In this document: one piece after another, positions 11,262-22,120 of the stretch
How positions within the stretch are numbered: position 1 is the stretch's first letter
Layout of the letters: each line of letters opens with the position of its first letter
Source of the DNA: Cryptomeria japonica
Lineage: Eukaryota; Streptophyta; Pinopsida; Cupressales; Cupressaceae
Length of the DNA stretch: 62,000 bases
Reading direction: 5' to 3'
NCBI RefSeq assembly: GCF_030272615.1
Contig: NC_081406.1
Coordinates: 218,746,997 to 218,808,996 of the forward strand
Position numbers and translations under genes: made by a program
Notes under the pieces: generated by a model
Seen by the model: only the letters and a program-made list of their open reading frames with translations
Told to the model about the DNA's origin: nothing
Database searches by the model: none

Positions 11262-12816
11262 GACATATCAAATTTGCTGATAGAAGAAATAGATAGTATC
11301 AACATGGGCATTAAAGTCATTCCAAAAAATGTGCTCATTTCCAAGTCCCTCACAGAAACAAAGAAACAAGAATTCATCAACTTCCTTACAGAGATAAAAA
11401 TCAATTTTACATGGTCCTATGTTGATATGCCAGGTTTGGATCCTACCTTGGTGGTTCACAATCTCGTTGTTCGCCCAGATGCAAAACCTGTAAAATAGAA
11501 ATTACACAAAATGCACCTACATATTGCACTCCTGGTCAAGGCAGAACTCCAAAAGATGTTGGACATAGAATTCATCAAACCAATAGACTATGCTGAATGG
11601 GTCTCTAACATTGTACCTATTGCCAAACCTGCCGGGGGAATCCGCATCTGCACTGATTTTTGAGATCTAAATAGGGCTTGTCCTAAAGATGATTTCCTGC
11701 TCCCCAACATAGATATGATTGTAGATCTTACAATAGGGCATGAGATGTTGTCACTTATGGATGGATTTTCTGGATATAACCAAATCAGGATTGCAGATGA
11801 AGATCAACATAAAACTGCATTCACGACACCATGGGGGACTTTTTGTTACCAGGTCATGCCTTTCGGCCTCAAAAATGCTGGAGCTACATATCAGTGTGCC
11901 ATGACAACAATTTTTCATGACCTCTTGTATAAAATTATAGAGGATTATGTGTATGATCTGCTAGGTAAATCCAAGACAAGACAAGAACACATCCCTATCC
12001 TAAGGCAAATCTTTGAAAGATTGGAAAAATACAAATTGTGCCTAAATCCCAAGAAGTGTGTTTTTGGGGTCACATCGGGAAAAATATTAGGTTTCATTGT
12101 TTCCCACAAAGGCATCGTGGTTGATCCTACAAAGGTAAAAGCCATCATGGAAATGGCTCCAGCAAAAACTCTTAGACAGCTACGCAGTTTCCAGGGAAAA
12201 CTCCAATCTGTTAGATGCTTTATTTCACAACTGGCAGATAAGTGCCATCCATTTGCACACCTGTTGCACAAAGACACAAAATTCAAATGGGATTGCTTGT
12301 GTCAAAAGGCCTTTGAAAAAAAAAAAGAATATCTAGCATCACGTCCAGTTCTTATGCCTCCTACTCCTGGAAAACCCTTTATTTTGTACATGTGTGCTAC
12401 CACAATGACATTGGGGGCATTGCTGGCACAAACAGACGATCAAGGGAAGGAACATGCCATTTACTACATCAGTCGGACACTAGTAGGGTATGCAATCATT
12501 TATACCCCCATTGAAAGAGCATGTCTAGCATTGGTGTTTAGCACACAGAAGCTCCGACACTATATACTGAACAACAAAACAAAACTAATTGCTAAGATTG
12601 ATCCGCTTAAATATCTCTTGTCAAAAGCTGCCCTCACTAGTAGAACTTCTAAATGGGTCATGCTCTTAAGCGAGTTTGACATTGAATATGTGGATAGAAA
12701 GGCAATCAAGGGACAAGTCATCCTAGACGAGTTAGAAAATGCTCCACTTCTAAGTGATCATCCTATTCTCACAGAATTACTGGATGAATTCATTATGACT
12801 GTTACCACATCCTCCA
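11262..12816 (+). pseudogene. pol: Tat-type reverse transcriptase and first RNase H, broken
   Basis: RT copies genomic RNA to DNA; RNase H removes the RNA. Homology starts after TAG 11259, with stops at 11496 (TAG) and about 11662 (TGA, in RICTDF*DLNRACPKDDF where the family has Arg). It is then open from 11715 to 12857. RT landmarks: SLMDGFSGYNQIRI, TAFTTPWGTFCYQVMPFGLK and NAGATYQ. The catalytic box, normally YVDD, reads YVYD at 11946-11957, which removes one metal-binding aspartate. Thumb and connection regions follow. The first RNase H (about 12370-12730) shows GALLAQTDDQGKEHAIYYIS but has Cys-Ala where the first catalytic Asp would be. Degeneration of this first RNase H is known in Tat elements that gained a second one. 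Confidence 0.9.
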
Positions 12817-13400
12817 CATGGCAATTATACTTTGATGGCTCTTGCACCCAAAATTAATTAGGGGCAGGAGTATTACTGATCACACCTCAAGGAGATGGCA
12901 TCCCAAAGTCATACAAGATATCTTTTGCATGTACCAACAACATCACAGAATATGAGGCACTCATCACAAGATTGCACTTGGCTATCCACTGGAAAATAAA
13001 GTAATTACAAGTCTATGGTGATTCCCAACTTGTGATAAAACAAGTCAATGATGAATACCAAACAAAAGATGACAAACTCCTTCCCTACTATACCATGGTT
13101 GAAGATCTGAAGCAACACTTCACGACAATCAAGTTTGATCAAGTCCCACAAATAAACAATAGGGCTATAGATGCAATAGCCACCATCGTCTCCCTCCTTC
13201 AGATGCCAACACACAGTCAGAAGTGTGAGTTCTTGGTTGAGCAACTATTTATACCGACATATGACCTACCAAAATCTAAAAAGGTGTGTGTACTCATTGG
13301 TCCTGAGTCCCCTTGGTACCAAGAAACCTTTGCTTTCCTAAAAGACAACACCATTCCCCCATATCTCACCAAAACCCAACAACAAACCTTCATTCGCTAA
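12817..13400 (+). pseudogene. Second (archaeal-type) RNase H of the Tat-type element
   Basis: Acquired RNase H that marks the Tat lineage. Acidic residues are visible in order: D in QLYFDGSC (12829-12840), E in NITEYEALI (near 12950), D in VYGDSQLVIK (near 13020) and D in NNRAIDAIAT (near 13160). Two stops interrupt it, TAA at 12855 and TAA near 13002; the frame itself is kept. The downstream part (PTHSQKCEFLVEQ...) links to integrase. All four catalytic acids are still encoded, unlike in the first RNase H. Confidence 0.8.
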
Positions 13401-14556
13401 TGTGCTCGTTACACCATCCTTGGAGACACTCTATTTAGAAGGCATTTTGATGGTTTCCTCCTAAGGTGTTTAGATAAACAAGAGGTGAAATGGGCATTAC
13501 GTGAAGTACACGACGACATCTATGGGGCACACTCAAGTGGGCTCACCTTGGCTAAAAATCTTTTGAGAACAGGATATTATTGGCCTAAAATGGAAGTAGA
13601 TGCATATAACCATGTGAAGAAATACATCCCTTGCCAGCAACATGGTGACAAGATTCATGCACCATCACAAGAATTGTCACCATTCATTACACCATGGCCC
13701 TTCTCACAGTGGAGCTCGATCTCATTGGGAAAATCCACCCTTCATCCTCCAACGGACATAAATTCATTATCACCGCCACCAAGTACTTCACCAAGTGGGT
13801 AGAGGCTATCCCTCTTACTTTTACCACTAGAAAATAGATATCCAAATTCATTTTGAACTACTTGATTTGTTGATATGGCATTCCAAAAGTTATCATTACA
13901 GATAATGGCAGACAATTCAAAAACCAGGATGTCAAAGAACTCTACCAGAAAATCAACATTCAACATCGCTTCTCTACCCCATATTACCCCCAAGGCAATG
14001 GTCAAGCTGAGGCTTCTAATAAACCCTAATCAAAATCCTCAAAATGACAGTTAATGAAGTTGGCTGTGATTGGCACCTCCAACTCCATCCCGCTTTGTGG
14101 GCCTACCACACCCCCACAGGTGCCACCCCTTATTCCTTGGACTTTGGCTTCGAAGCCATCCTTTCCCTTGAGATTGAGATCCCCTCTCTAAGGGTATCAC
14201 TACAAAATATCCTACCAAATGAAGAATACAAAATTGCCCGCTTACAAAAGCTAGAATTGTTAGATGAAAGGTGCCTCAAGACCTTAAATCATCTCCAGGT
14301 ATATCAAAACTGTTTGTACATGAGTTATTACAAAAAAGTCAGAAATCAGGAATTCCAAATTGGTGATCTTGTCCTCATGGAGAATTAGAAAAACCTCCAA
14401 GAAAGAGAAAAGAAAGGCAAGTTTGAGCCTAATTGGCTTGGACCATATGTATTCATAACAAAATATGGATCAGGAGCTTATCAGTTGGCTACTCTTGAAG
14501 GTGATCCTTTGGATGATCCAATGAATATCATGCACCTCAAAATATTTTATTCCTAG
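13401..14556 (+). pseudogene. Tat-type integrase, broken
   Basis: Integrase inserts element DNA into the chromosome. The zinc-binding region (13485-13640) has H-x3-H as HDDIYGAH-like residues and YYWPKM, but the C-x2-C pair reads KKYIPCQQH, so one cysteine is missing. The catalytic core keeps D in LIGKIHPSSSNGHKF, D in VIITDNGRQFKN (about 13890-13920) and E in GNGQAEASNK (about 14000). The core needs at least two frame changes, at about 13700 and 14030, plus stops near 13837 and 13870. The C-terminal part (14044-14556) shows LWAYHTPTGATPYSL, then NWLGPYVFITKYGSGAYQL, ending at TAG 14554. pol ends here. Confidence 0.85.
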
Positions 14557-14800
14557 TCCTCAAAAAGTCTTAAATTGTCAAAAAAAAAAAAAAAAATGAG
14601 AAAAAGATCCTGAAAAAATCATCACTTTGGTGAAAACTTGGCAAACACGTGCCTTGTGACACAAAAAAATAAAATAAAAATCAGAAAAAGAAAAGAAAAA
14701 AATAAAAATTTGTCCATCAGTGAAAACCACTTTGTGGCGCTATGGACATGTACCTTGGTGAAAACCTCAATGTAGGTGCCAAGGTAAATAACCGGATCTG
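14557..14800 (+). promoter_or_regulatory. A-rich segment followed by three GTGAAAAC stem-loop units
   Basis: After an A run at 14580-14596, the word GTGAAAACY occurs at about 14629, 14720 and 14758. In the second unit it is enclosed by TGTCCAT...ATGGACA (14711-14750) with an inner CCAC-TTT-GTGG. In the third it is enclosed by TACCTTGG...CCAAGGTA (14751-14787). The first unit has a degenerate stem ending CCTTGTGAC. The regular placement suggests RNA structure in the element transcript; the role is unknown. Confidence 0.6.
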
Positions 14801-16299
14801 TTGTCTATTAGGTCGATACTGCAAACACCCTCCCATCTAGTCCACCCATTCGCAACATTCCTTCCCTTCTGCCTCCCAATAAAACACGCGTATGATGACA
14901 AGTCTTTGCTTAAGTCATGAATAAGGAATGTCCCATCAAATTGAGCTTGTGTGCCTCTATGTGAGCTTCACGAAGTCTTGAGAATAGTCCTAAGTCCACA
15001 AGTTAATCTTCAAAGCCATATGATCACTTGCCTAATCCAAAAGTCCACTTTGCCCTAGGGATGAATCCTTCCCTCACCTGGCAATCTAATCTACCACCCT
15101 AATCCTACTCTTGGCAAGAGATGTCAGTTGGTCACGAGTGAATGACTTGCTTGATTTCTTGGATTTTTCATTTAGACTTGCATCTTTTTCCCTACGACTG
15201 CATCTATCTACGACAGCCTTGATTTGCCATATCCAAGTATGTTTACAATAGCACATAATGGGACATATTTTCATAGCATGGCATGTTTTGGATCTCTCTT
15301 GTATAAACTGGTGACCTGGTACTAGTGTTTATCAACACTTACCTTCTCGTATACAAGAGGTATCGGTGTGTTTGAGGGTTTCCTTGCACGTACCCACAAA
15401 TTTGTATTAGTGTTTCTCAACACTTGCATAGCTGTGTGTGAGGAATTCCCGTATGTCTGAGAGTCAGTCCACGTCTTGGGTTTCTCATGGCATCCTGATT
15501 CCTATAATCAGTGGTGCAAGTCACCCAAGGCAATATCAAACTAGGTTGGCTCTCCACATTTTTGTGCATAATTTTCACCACCATTCCATAAAATCCTAAA
15601 TTGAATAATCCCATGGAGTCCTCAATTTCCTCCATTCCCTGTCTATTCCATATTCTTCTATTTTTCTATCTAAGATTATTGTGTTATTATTGGCATATTC
15701 CCTCTTTATATTATTCATCCAGATCATGTTATTCATATAGATTGCATTACTTATTTCATTTCATTACACTACTCATTTAGATGGTCATTTTTCCACAAAC
15801 ATTTATCACATAGGTTTCACCTAGATTGCATCACATAAATAAAAGACATTAATTCATCTATGTAACATTACATTCATTTAGATTGTATCACAGATCATTT
15901 TACATCTACATATCCATCATACATCTGCATATATACACATCAAAAAAGAATAATCACTCATCCTGCATCCAAAACATGTCAGTAGCATATCATAGGCATA
16001 CATATATAAGCATCCACACTACATCACAAATAAGTCAGCACAACATATCCATAATTGCATCCATACATCTCATCACAAGAAAAACAAAGAGAATCCATCA
16101 TGATAAAAGCTACACATCATCCATCATCACCAAATCATGTATATATATAAAGAGATGAATATGTATGTCATAATACAATGATTTCCCCAAAGGGTCAAAA
16201 TATGATACACAAGCCAAAGGAGTTAACTCTCCCCTCCTATATCTCCACCCCCCTCTACTATACCCCCTCCACCTAATCCTCCTGCCTCCCCTCCTCTCG
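14801..16299. other. Spacer between pol and the antisense gene
   Basis: No recognised domain on either strand. 15640-16160 is rich in CAT/CACAT words (many ATCACA, CATCCATAC steps). The 3' untranslated part of the antisense gene probably lies at the right end of this interval. Confidence 0.5.
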
Positions 16300-18389
16300 G
16301 TGGCTGAAAACCCACTGATCCACCTGTCTGGTGACTATGACGGCCACTGACTCTGGGTCCTGTGAGATCACATACTCTCAGTGTATGAGGCTGCTTGCTG
16401 TGCTACTGGCACTGCTCCATGATATAGACCTCTATAATACTCTACCTCTCAAGATGCCCTCTCTGCCCTATCCGGCTACTGCATAATATCAACATAAATC
16501 TGCCCAAGCCATGCAGGAACCAACACCTGGTGGGCTGCATCCCTCTCCCCCCGCAACCATGTCACATTCACCTCTCCCCTCTATACTCTGGCCTGGAGCC
16601 ACTCTAGCTCGACATCCTGCCAATGAATAACATCTTGAAGGCCTGCTATGGATGTCCCTATCTGGGCCTCCTCTAGCATCCTCTCCGACTCCTCCCTCTC
16701 CTCCCTCAGGGAATCCACCTCTGTCCTCGCAATATGGAGGCTCTCCGTCAAGTCTACTACCTCTTGCATCAACCACTCCACCTCTACCTCCAGACTCTCC
16801 CTACCAACCCTCTCTATCTGTAGCTCATCCTCAATAGAATGAAGCCTCACTCAAGTAGTATCCTGCTCCTGCTGTACTCTATCAAAGTTATCCCATGATA
16901 CCCCTCCCCTCTCCTTCACCTATGCCTTAGGAGCATCTATAGGTACAACCTCCTCTCCCCCACTAACCACGGCCTCTATGACCTCTCCTACTAGGGCATC
17001 CTCCCCCTCTCCCTCTCCCTCTCCCTCCTTCAGATCCCTCCTCCATACTACCCGGACTCTCCTCTACTGTCCACCAATACCATGCCCTATACCAATCACA
17101 ACTCTCTCCCCTGGGCCATCATTCTCGCCACCGACCACCTGATCTATCCCTGGCTACAATTCCTCATCCTCCAAATCCCTAGGAATGGTAAGGCATACTT
17201 GCAAGTGCCCCTCCCACTAGCTCCTGTAACCACTTGTAGTTCCTGGATCCTCACCTGCCCCCATCCACTCATCCCAGACCAAGTGAAATATCATCTGGAA
17301 GCTGGTCCTATCCTCCAAGGGAGTCACTGTTGGGCCCCAATATCTGACCTCCCGTGTAATTTGAGGATACACTGGAATATCCCCAACTATGTCCTGTACC
17401 TTCCCAAGCTGTCTGGCCACCCTTAATGGTCCATAGTACTCCATAATATACATAGACATCCCAAACATCCACATCTCTACCCCTGCTCAATGCAGCTGCC
17501 AATCATTCCTCCATCTCTCGCAACCCAAAAATGGCTGCCATATAAACTGTGCAAGCTCATCCAAAATCCTCCGCCAAAACCATACAGACCCTATCTGTGT
17601 ATAATGCAACATTCCCCTGTATCTATCCACATACGGCTATTACGCTCACCTGTCCTGTACCCCTAGTGGCCGAGTAACTATAATGTGCTCCCAAGCCCAC
17701 ATGTGAAGAAGTGTCACTCCTGCAGACAAACTGACATACTCCCTATATACCACTAGATGCATATCATGGTATAACTGAGCTAGCATCACTGCTCCCCATG
17801 CATACTACTGGCCATCATGAACCATAAAATAAAGGCACCTGCTCCATCCAATAGGAAATCCATGCCCGCCCAAATCAGGAATAATACGCCCACTCAAAAA
17901 ACCATAAATAACCAATACCAACTGAGGAATCCACCAAATACCCATTGCCCTACCCAAATGCATCCTGCTCCTGTCTAGCATCAGTGGGATCTCATACTCA
18001 TAAACCTCCCAAAGGTAGAAATTAGCTGCATCCAACTGATACTCTAGGATGACACCCTGAATGGGCATCTTCAAGATCCTCCATACATCTAAAAGGGTCA
18101 CTATCACCTCCCTAGTAGGCAAACGAAAGGTATTATACCTACTGTCCCACCTCTCCACTAACACTGTCAATATTGTAGTATGTGCCCATATCCTCAGCCA
18201 CCTGCCTACATAATCTAGTCCCAGAGCAGTCAACATTTCCAGCTCATCATGACCCAATTCCTGATATAAGCTCATCGTAGCAGGCCAATGCTCCCTCGAA
18301 GCCAACATCCCCATCTCCGCTTGCATCCATCATACCAAATCATTACTTCCATGACCACAAGTCCCCTTCTTCCCTCTGGAACCAACCAT
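16300..18389 (-). pseudogene. Antisense extra gene: plant mobile domain plus coiled coil
   Basis: Opposite to gag-pol, between integrase and the 3' LTR. The probable start is ATG 18389 (MVGSRGKKGTCGHGSNDLV, then TGA, WMQAEMG). One frame holds all the homology down to about 16300, with roughly a dozen point stops and no frameshift. Residues about 40-220 match the plant mobile domain (as in MAIN, MAIL1 and phosphatase-7 long-form proteins): TALGLDYVGRWLRI, LVERWDSRYNTFRLP, REVIVTLLDVWRILKMPIQG and SRMHLGRAMG. After a TAG at 17805-17807 the domain continues (YAWGAVMLAQLYHDM, GVTLLHMWAWEHIIV). A Ser/Gly/Glu-rich linker with GEGEGEGEDALVGE follows. Then comes a strong coiled coil (16581-16850: EDELQIERVGRESLEVEVEW, TEVDSLREEREESERML). 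Mobile domains are known in host genes and in plant transposons, where they are suspected of acting on silencing; the role here is inference. Confidence 0.8.
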
Positions 18390-18454
18390 ACCCTCACCCT
18401 AATCCAAAAATTGTAAGCCTAAACCTAATTTCCCCCCTCCTAAAAGCACGCATA

Positions 18455-18466
18455 GATTTATATAGC
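18455..18466 (-). promoter_or_regulatory. TATA box for the antisense gene
   Basis: On the minus strand GGGCTATATAAATC lies about 65-75 nt upstream of ATG 18389, a normal plant TATA-to-ATG distance with a leader of about 40 nt. This suggests the antisense gene has its own promoter. Confidence 0.55.
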
Positions 18467-19135
18467 CCTCATGCCAAAACTGTGGCACTCGTGCCGATTG
18501 GCAGGCGATCGTGCCAATAGAAAAAACTAACTTGCTCAGTCCTCTTTCCAATATCGGTCAATGCGAGCACTCGTGTAAACCCTTGGGAGCTTGCATCGAA
18601 GCATGACCGCTCATGCCAAAGTGCGAGCAACCACACTAATACCCCCCATCCCCCTCCCCAAAAAACCTTGTTCTACCTGACCCTCCCAACGAGAACCCAT
18701 GCTATTCGCTAGTGCTCATGCTAACCTAGGGGCACGTGCACTAAAACAACAATCAGCACATGCACCTCGCTAAACCTAGACCCTAAATTTAGCCCTAAAT
18801 TATACCCTAATCTAAAAATTCCAAAAGGTGGGATAGTCTTACATACCAGTGGTCCATAGCTAGTCGGTCTATCGAACTGATAGATCCTCTCAGCGCGATA
18901 ATCATGGATAGGAATGTAGTCCATCTCTCCTTCTCTTCTTCTTCGCTCTGAGTGGCTCCAAGGCTTGTGTGTAACAATGACTCCTCATTGGGCCCTTTGT
19001 AGCTTATATGGGCCTCTGTGAGGGCCCCTTTCCTCCATAGTCTCGCATCTTCTATTCTTCCTTATAAATTTTCTGCATCTGCTTCATATTTCTTCCTCAC
19101 TTATCTCCTCCACTAGAATTCTTCTTTCTTTATTT
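18467..19135. other. Upstream region of the antisense gene
   Basis: 18480-18620 is dotted with words such as GCTCGTGCC, CATGCCAAA and TGCGAGCA. A 67-codon minus frame at 18721-18924 (MDYIPIHDYRAERIYQF...) has a GTATGT donor-like site at 18846. A second weak TATA-like CATATAAG lies near 19010. This could be a 5' exon of the antisense gene, but I could not fix an acceptor. Confidence 0.35.
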
Positions 19136-19179
19136 TCGAGAATTTTTTTGTATATTTTCTTCCGCAAAAAAATTCTCGA
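19136..19179. other. Perfect 14-bp inverted repeat upstream of the polypurine tract
   Basis: TCGAGAATTTTTTT (19136-19149) and its exact complement AAAAAAATTCTCGA (19166-19179) flank a 16-base loop. GGGGGC follows on the plus strand. Position about 90 bases before the polypurine tract. Confidence 0.8.
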
Positions 19180-19265
19180 GGGGGCATACACCTCCCACAC
19201 TTTACGCTGGGGTATCTAATTCTTCTTCTTCTATCTTCTACCCATCGCCAAATTTGCTGCTGCGT

Positions 19266-19280
19266 AAAAGAGGGGCAAAA
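19266..19280 (+). other. Polypurine tract of the Tat-type element
   Basis: AAAAGAGGGGCAAAA immediately precedes the 3' LTR start TGTAAAC; this is the plus-strand DNA primer site in LTR retrotransposons. Confidence 0.8.
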
Positions 19281-20538
19281 TGTAAACACTTAAAAATAAT
19301 TATTTTTAATTCCTCACATAATTAATTTATTAATTATGCAGATTTTAATTCTCCTCAATATTAATTAATTATAATTAATATTGTCACTATAGTCTGTGAT
19401 TGATTTATTCAAAAATCAACCCCCTTTTTTATTCTTCTAAAATTAAATCTTCTCAAAAGCCTCCTCTTAACTAATTAATTTCAATTAATTAGTTAACCTA
19501 AGTGATTCCTACAAATCATCTTTTCTTAATCCATCATTAACCTAATAAATTCTTCTAGAAATTCCCTAAGCTCACTTAGTATTATTCTTCTAATTTTTAA
19601 TTCCCTCCACTCATTATCTCTCCTAGTCAAATCCTCCTACAAATATTATCTATCCTAATCCCACCTAAACTTTCCTCTAATCCCCCTCCTAATGAGTTGC
19701 TAGTGGCTAATCATCATGATTAGCCACAAAGTCAACTCCTTGTCCCTTCCATCCAACCACTCTCCTTAAATGCCCTTTTCCTAGGTGAATGTGAAAAAAA
19801 TCTCACATTCCTCTAGGCATCTCATCTTCCAAGGAATTTTAATTCCTTCTTATTCCTCCAATCCCCATGATCATCCCTTTTTGAAGAATTTTTAATTCTT
19901 CCTCTCCATTATTCAAGAAATGTCCCATCCCTTGCTCTTCTCAAGGCACATTGGGAAGTCTTCCCAATGTACCTTGAGGAGTGTGGAGACAAGAAATGCC
20001 TTTAAGGCATATCTCTTGGTCTCCACACCTCCTCTTGGACCTTGTGTGGGCTCACAAGAAATCCTAACCCTCCATCTTGGGTCAATCCTAGCCCTTCATT
20101 TTTCCTCTCCTCCTCCTATAAATTGAGGACTCCATCCCCTCACTTATCATCTCTAAGTTTAGTAAGTTTATGCTGTTAGTTTGAGCCTAGAAAATCACAA
20201 TTACATCCTTACCATGCCAAAATCATCCCTCATCCATACTTAGTCATATCATCCATCTCATCCCTCAAAAATCCATTTTATCCATTTGTGCACAATGTTG
20301 GAGAGCCAACCACATCAAGCAATCTAGGAGCAAATTGACATCACGTTGGAGGTATTTGAGCACAATTCAACTCCATCTAAGCTCCATTTGAAGGAGAAGG
20401 TACAAAGGTTGTGAGGTATATGCATCTCTATTCATGTTTTTCATGTGATTTGATTTATGCCTTTTGGTTTGATGTGTTTTTATGTTTCATTTGCATATTT
20501 ACAATCTAATCCACCTCACACTCCTTTTCCCCTCTTCA
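19281..20538 (+). repeat. 3' LTR of the Tat-type element
   Basis: Copy of 3526-4756, starting TGTAAACACTTAAAAA and ending CCCCTCTTCA. TATA box TATAAATT at 20117-20124. Compared with the 5' LTR it has an additional segment at about 19975-20013 (around GTGTGGAGACAAGAAATGCC), and AT-rich indels. By-eye divergence is a few percent. Confidence 0.9.
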
Positions 20539-20619
20539 ATGTCCATGATCATACATAAGTGGATCACACACATAATATTTGTTAGTATATGCATTTTTTT
20601 CTTAATATTTTTTAGTCTA

Positions 20620-22045
20620 TGCATCAATACAACTACACCAATGTACTCATGTACAAAAAAAATTGTATATCATCAATACAACTACAAAAATATGGTCATG
20701 TAATCATCAATCCAACTATACCAATGTACTTGTTGGAAAAATACTATGTCAACCTTGTATTTACATGAGGATACTATTTATAGTAAGTTTTCGTTTGAGC
20801 ACGAAATGGTGCGAAAATCTCCCCAAAGCTTCAGATTGGCTAGATAAGTATGGTGGTAAATTTTCATCGTAAGCTAATATGTAGCTAGTTTTGAAGATAT
20901 TAAAGTTTCTATTTTTGGAGGGTACGATGAAAGGTTAAATTTAATTTTGAGGACTTTAGACCCTTTGAAACTCCTTGAAAAATGGATTTAACTAGAATAG
21001 CGGGTTACGAAGTGATAGAACACTTCTTGAGATTTCTAATGCATCAAATGGTTCATCAATCAGACACTCAGTTCATAGGTTATGGCCTCCGGAAGTTTGG
21101 ACTCCTGAAATAGGAAATATAAAATGCATTAAACACATAAATGAGCTGTAAAAGGGGGGAAGGCATGTTGATGTGTGCTTTGACATATCATAGGGCATCT
21201 AGAATGGAGATAATGTTGGCTCTACTTTATTGGGTGGTTTTAGCCCATGGTTTTGTAATACAGTTTGACGGTTTCTTGTATTGTATCTCCTATATATGAG
21301 GTGCGTGAGATACAGGTTGTATGTAAGAGTCTTATGGCTATTGAGTTATCTTTGAGTCTTTGATTAGTGGTACTCCTATGAAGAGCTTTCTCTGCAATTA
21401 TATTGTAATCTATTATTGATTGCTGAATAATATATTGAGCCACTTTTGGAGTGTGGGGTTTTTCTCTTGAAAGGGTTTTCCCCACGTAAATCACTGTGTT
21501 GCTATGTTGTGGTATGCATAATATTATGTGTATTTCTGTTAAGTTTCTGTAACTATTGTAACAATCTGTAAAATTTTTGAATTACCCTCCTCTCAAGATT
21601 AGTGTAGGAAGTTGTTCCGCTACTTAACTTTCTTACAATACTCAAGTACAAAAAACATTGTCTATCATCAATACAACTACACCAATGTACTTATGTACAG
21701 AAAACATTGTATATCATCAATAAAACTACACGAATCTACTCATGTAGAAATACATTATATATCATCAATACAAATACACCAATGTACTCATGTATATATA
21801 CATTGTATACCATCAATACAACTACATCAACATAATCATATACAAATACATTGTATATCATGAATATAACTACAACAATGTGCTTATGTACAAATACATT
21901 GTATATCATGAATATAACTACAACAATGTGCTTATGTACAAATACATTGTATATCATCAATGCAACTACATAAATGTACCCATGTTTAAATATATCATAT
22001 ATCATCAATACAAAGTTACATTAATGTATTCATATACAAATACAA
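20620..22045. repeat. 48-bp minisatellite, interrupted by a solo LTR
   Basis: The unit is built on TATCATCAATACAACTAC and CCAATGTACTCATGTACA. TATCATCAA/GAA occurs at 21662, 21712, 21760, 21808, 21856, 21904, 21952 and 22000, i.e. 48-bp steps after the first. Two to three copies lie to the left (20620-20730), separated by the LTR at 20731-21637. Because 48 is divisible by 3, 16-residue repeats such as YKYIVYHEYNYNNVLM stay open on both strands; I regard these as by-products, not genes. Confidence 0.85.
20731..21637 (+). mobile_element. Solo LTR (907 bp), probably copia-type
   Basis: Starts TGTTGGAAAAATACT and ends AACTTTCTTACA. Flanks are GTACT (20726-20730) and ATACT (21638-21642), a 4/5 match, and removing the insert rejoins the minisatellite unit exactly (CCAATGTACT + CAAGTAC). 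The R/U5-like phrase GGTTTTTCTCTTGAAAGG then TTTTCCCCACGTAAAT at about 21457-21496 is typical of plant copia LTRs. Orientation follows that phrase. Confidence 0.75.
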
Positions 22046-22120
22046 CATCCTACTCCATGTGCCTCTGATAGCCTCTCATCCCACTCCAAGCTTGTGTAGA
22101 GAAATGCCTCAATATAAATG

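Larger units (their letters stand above)
3526..20538 (+). mobile_element. Full-length Tat-type Ty3/gypsy retrotransposon with antisense extra gene
   Basis: A 17.0-kb element with two LTRs (3526-4756 and 19281-20538). Order: LTR, primer site, 2.6-kb leader, gag, protease, G-patch segment, RT, RNase H, second RNase H, integrase, spacer, antisense mobile-domain ORF, hairpin, polypurine tract, LTR. Two RNases H and a 3' extra ORF are features of the plant Tat lineage (established knowledge). LTRs begin TGTA and end TGCA/TTCA. Five-base flanks are ACATC and ATGTC, not a convincing target duplication. Coding regions contain several stops and frameshifts, and the RT active site is changed, so it should not be autonomous now. 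Confidence 0.9.

Noticed and set aside
16489-16842. Overlapping frames on both strands around the coiled coil
   Set aside because: Only the frame continuous with the mobile domain (through 16581-16850) has a consistent protein pattern; the others are shadows.
3521-20543. ACATC/ATGTC as target duplication of the Tat element
   Set aside because: Only 3 of 5 bases agree; not better than chance.
21612-22068. Frames on both strands with 16-residue repeats (YHEYNYNNV)
   Set aside because: The 48-bp minisatellite period is a multiple of three, so any frame without a stop in the unit stays open.
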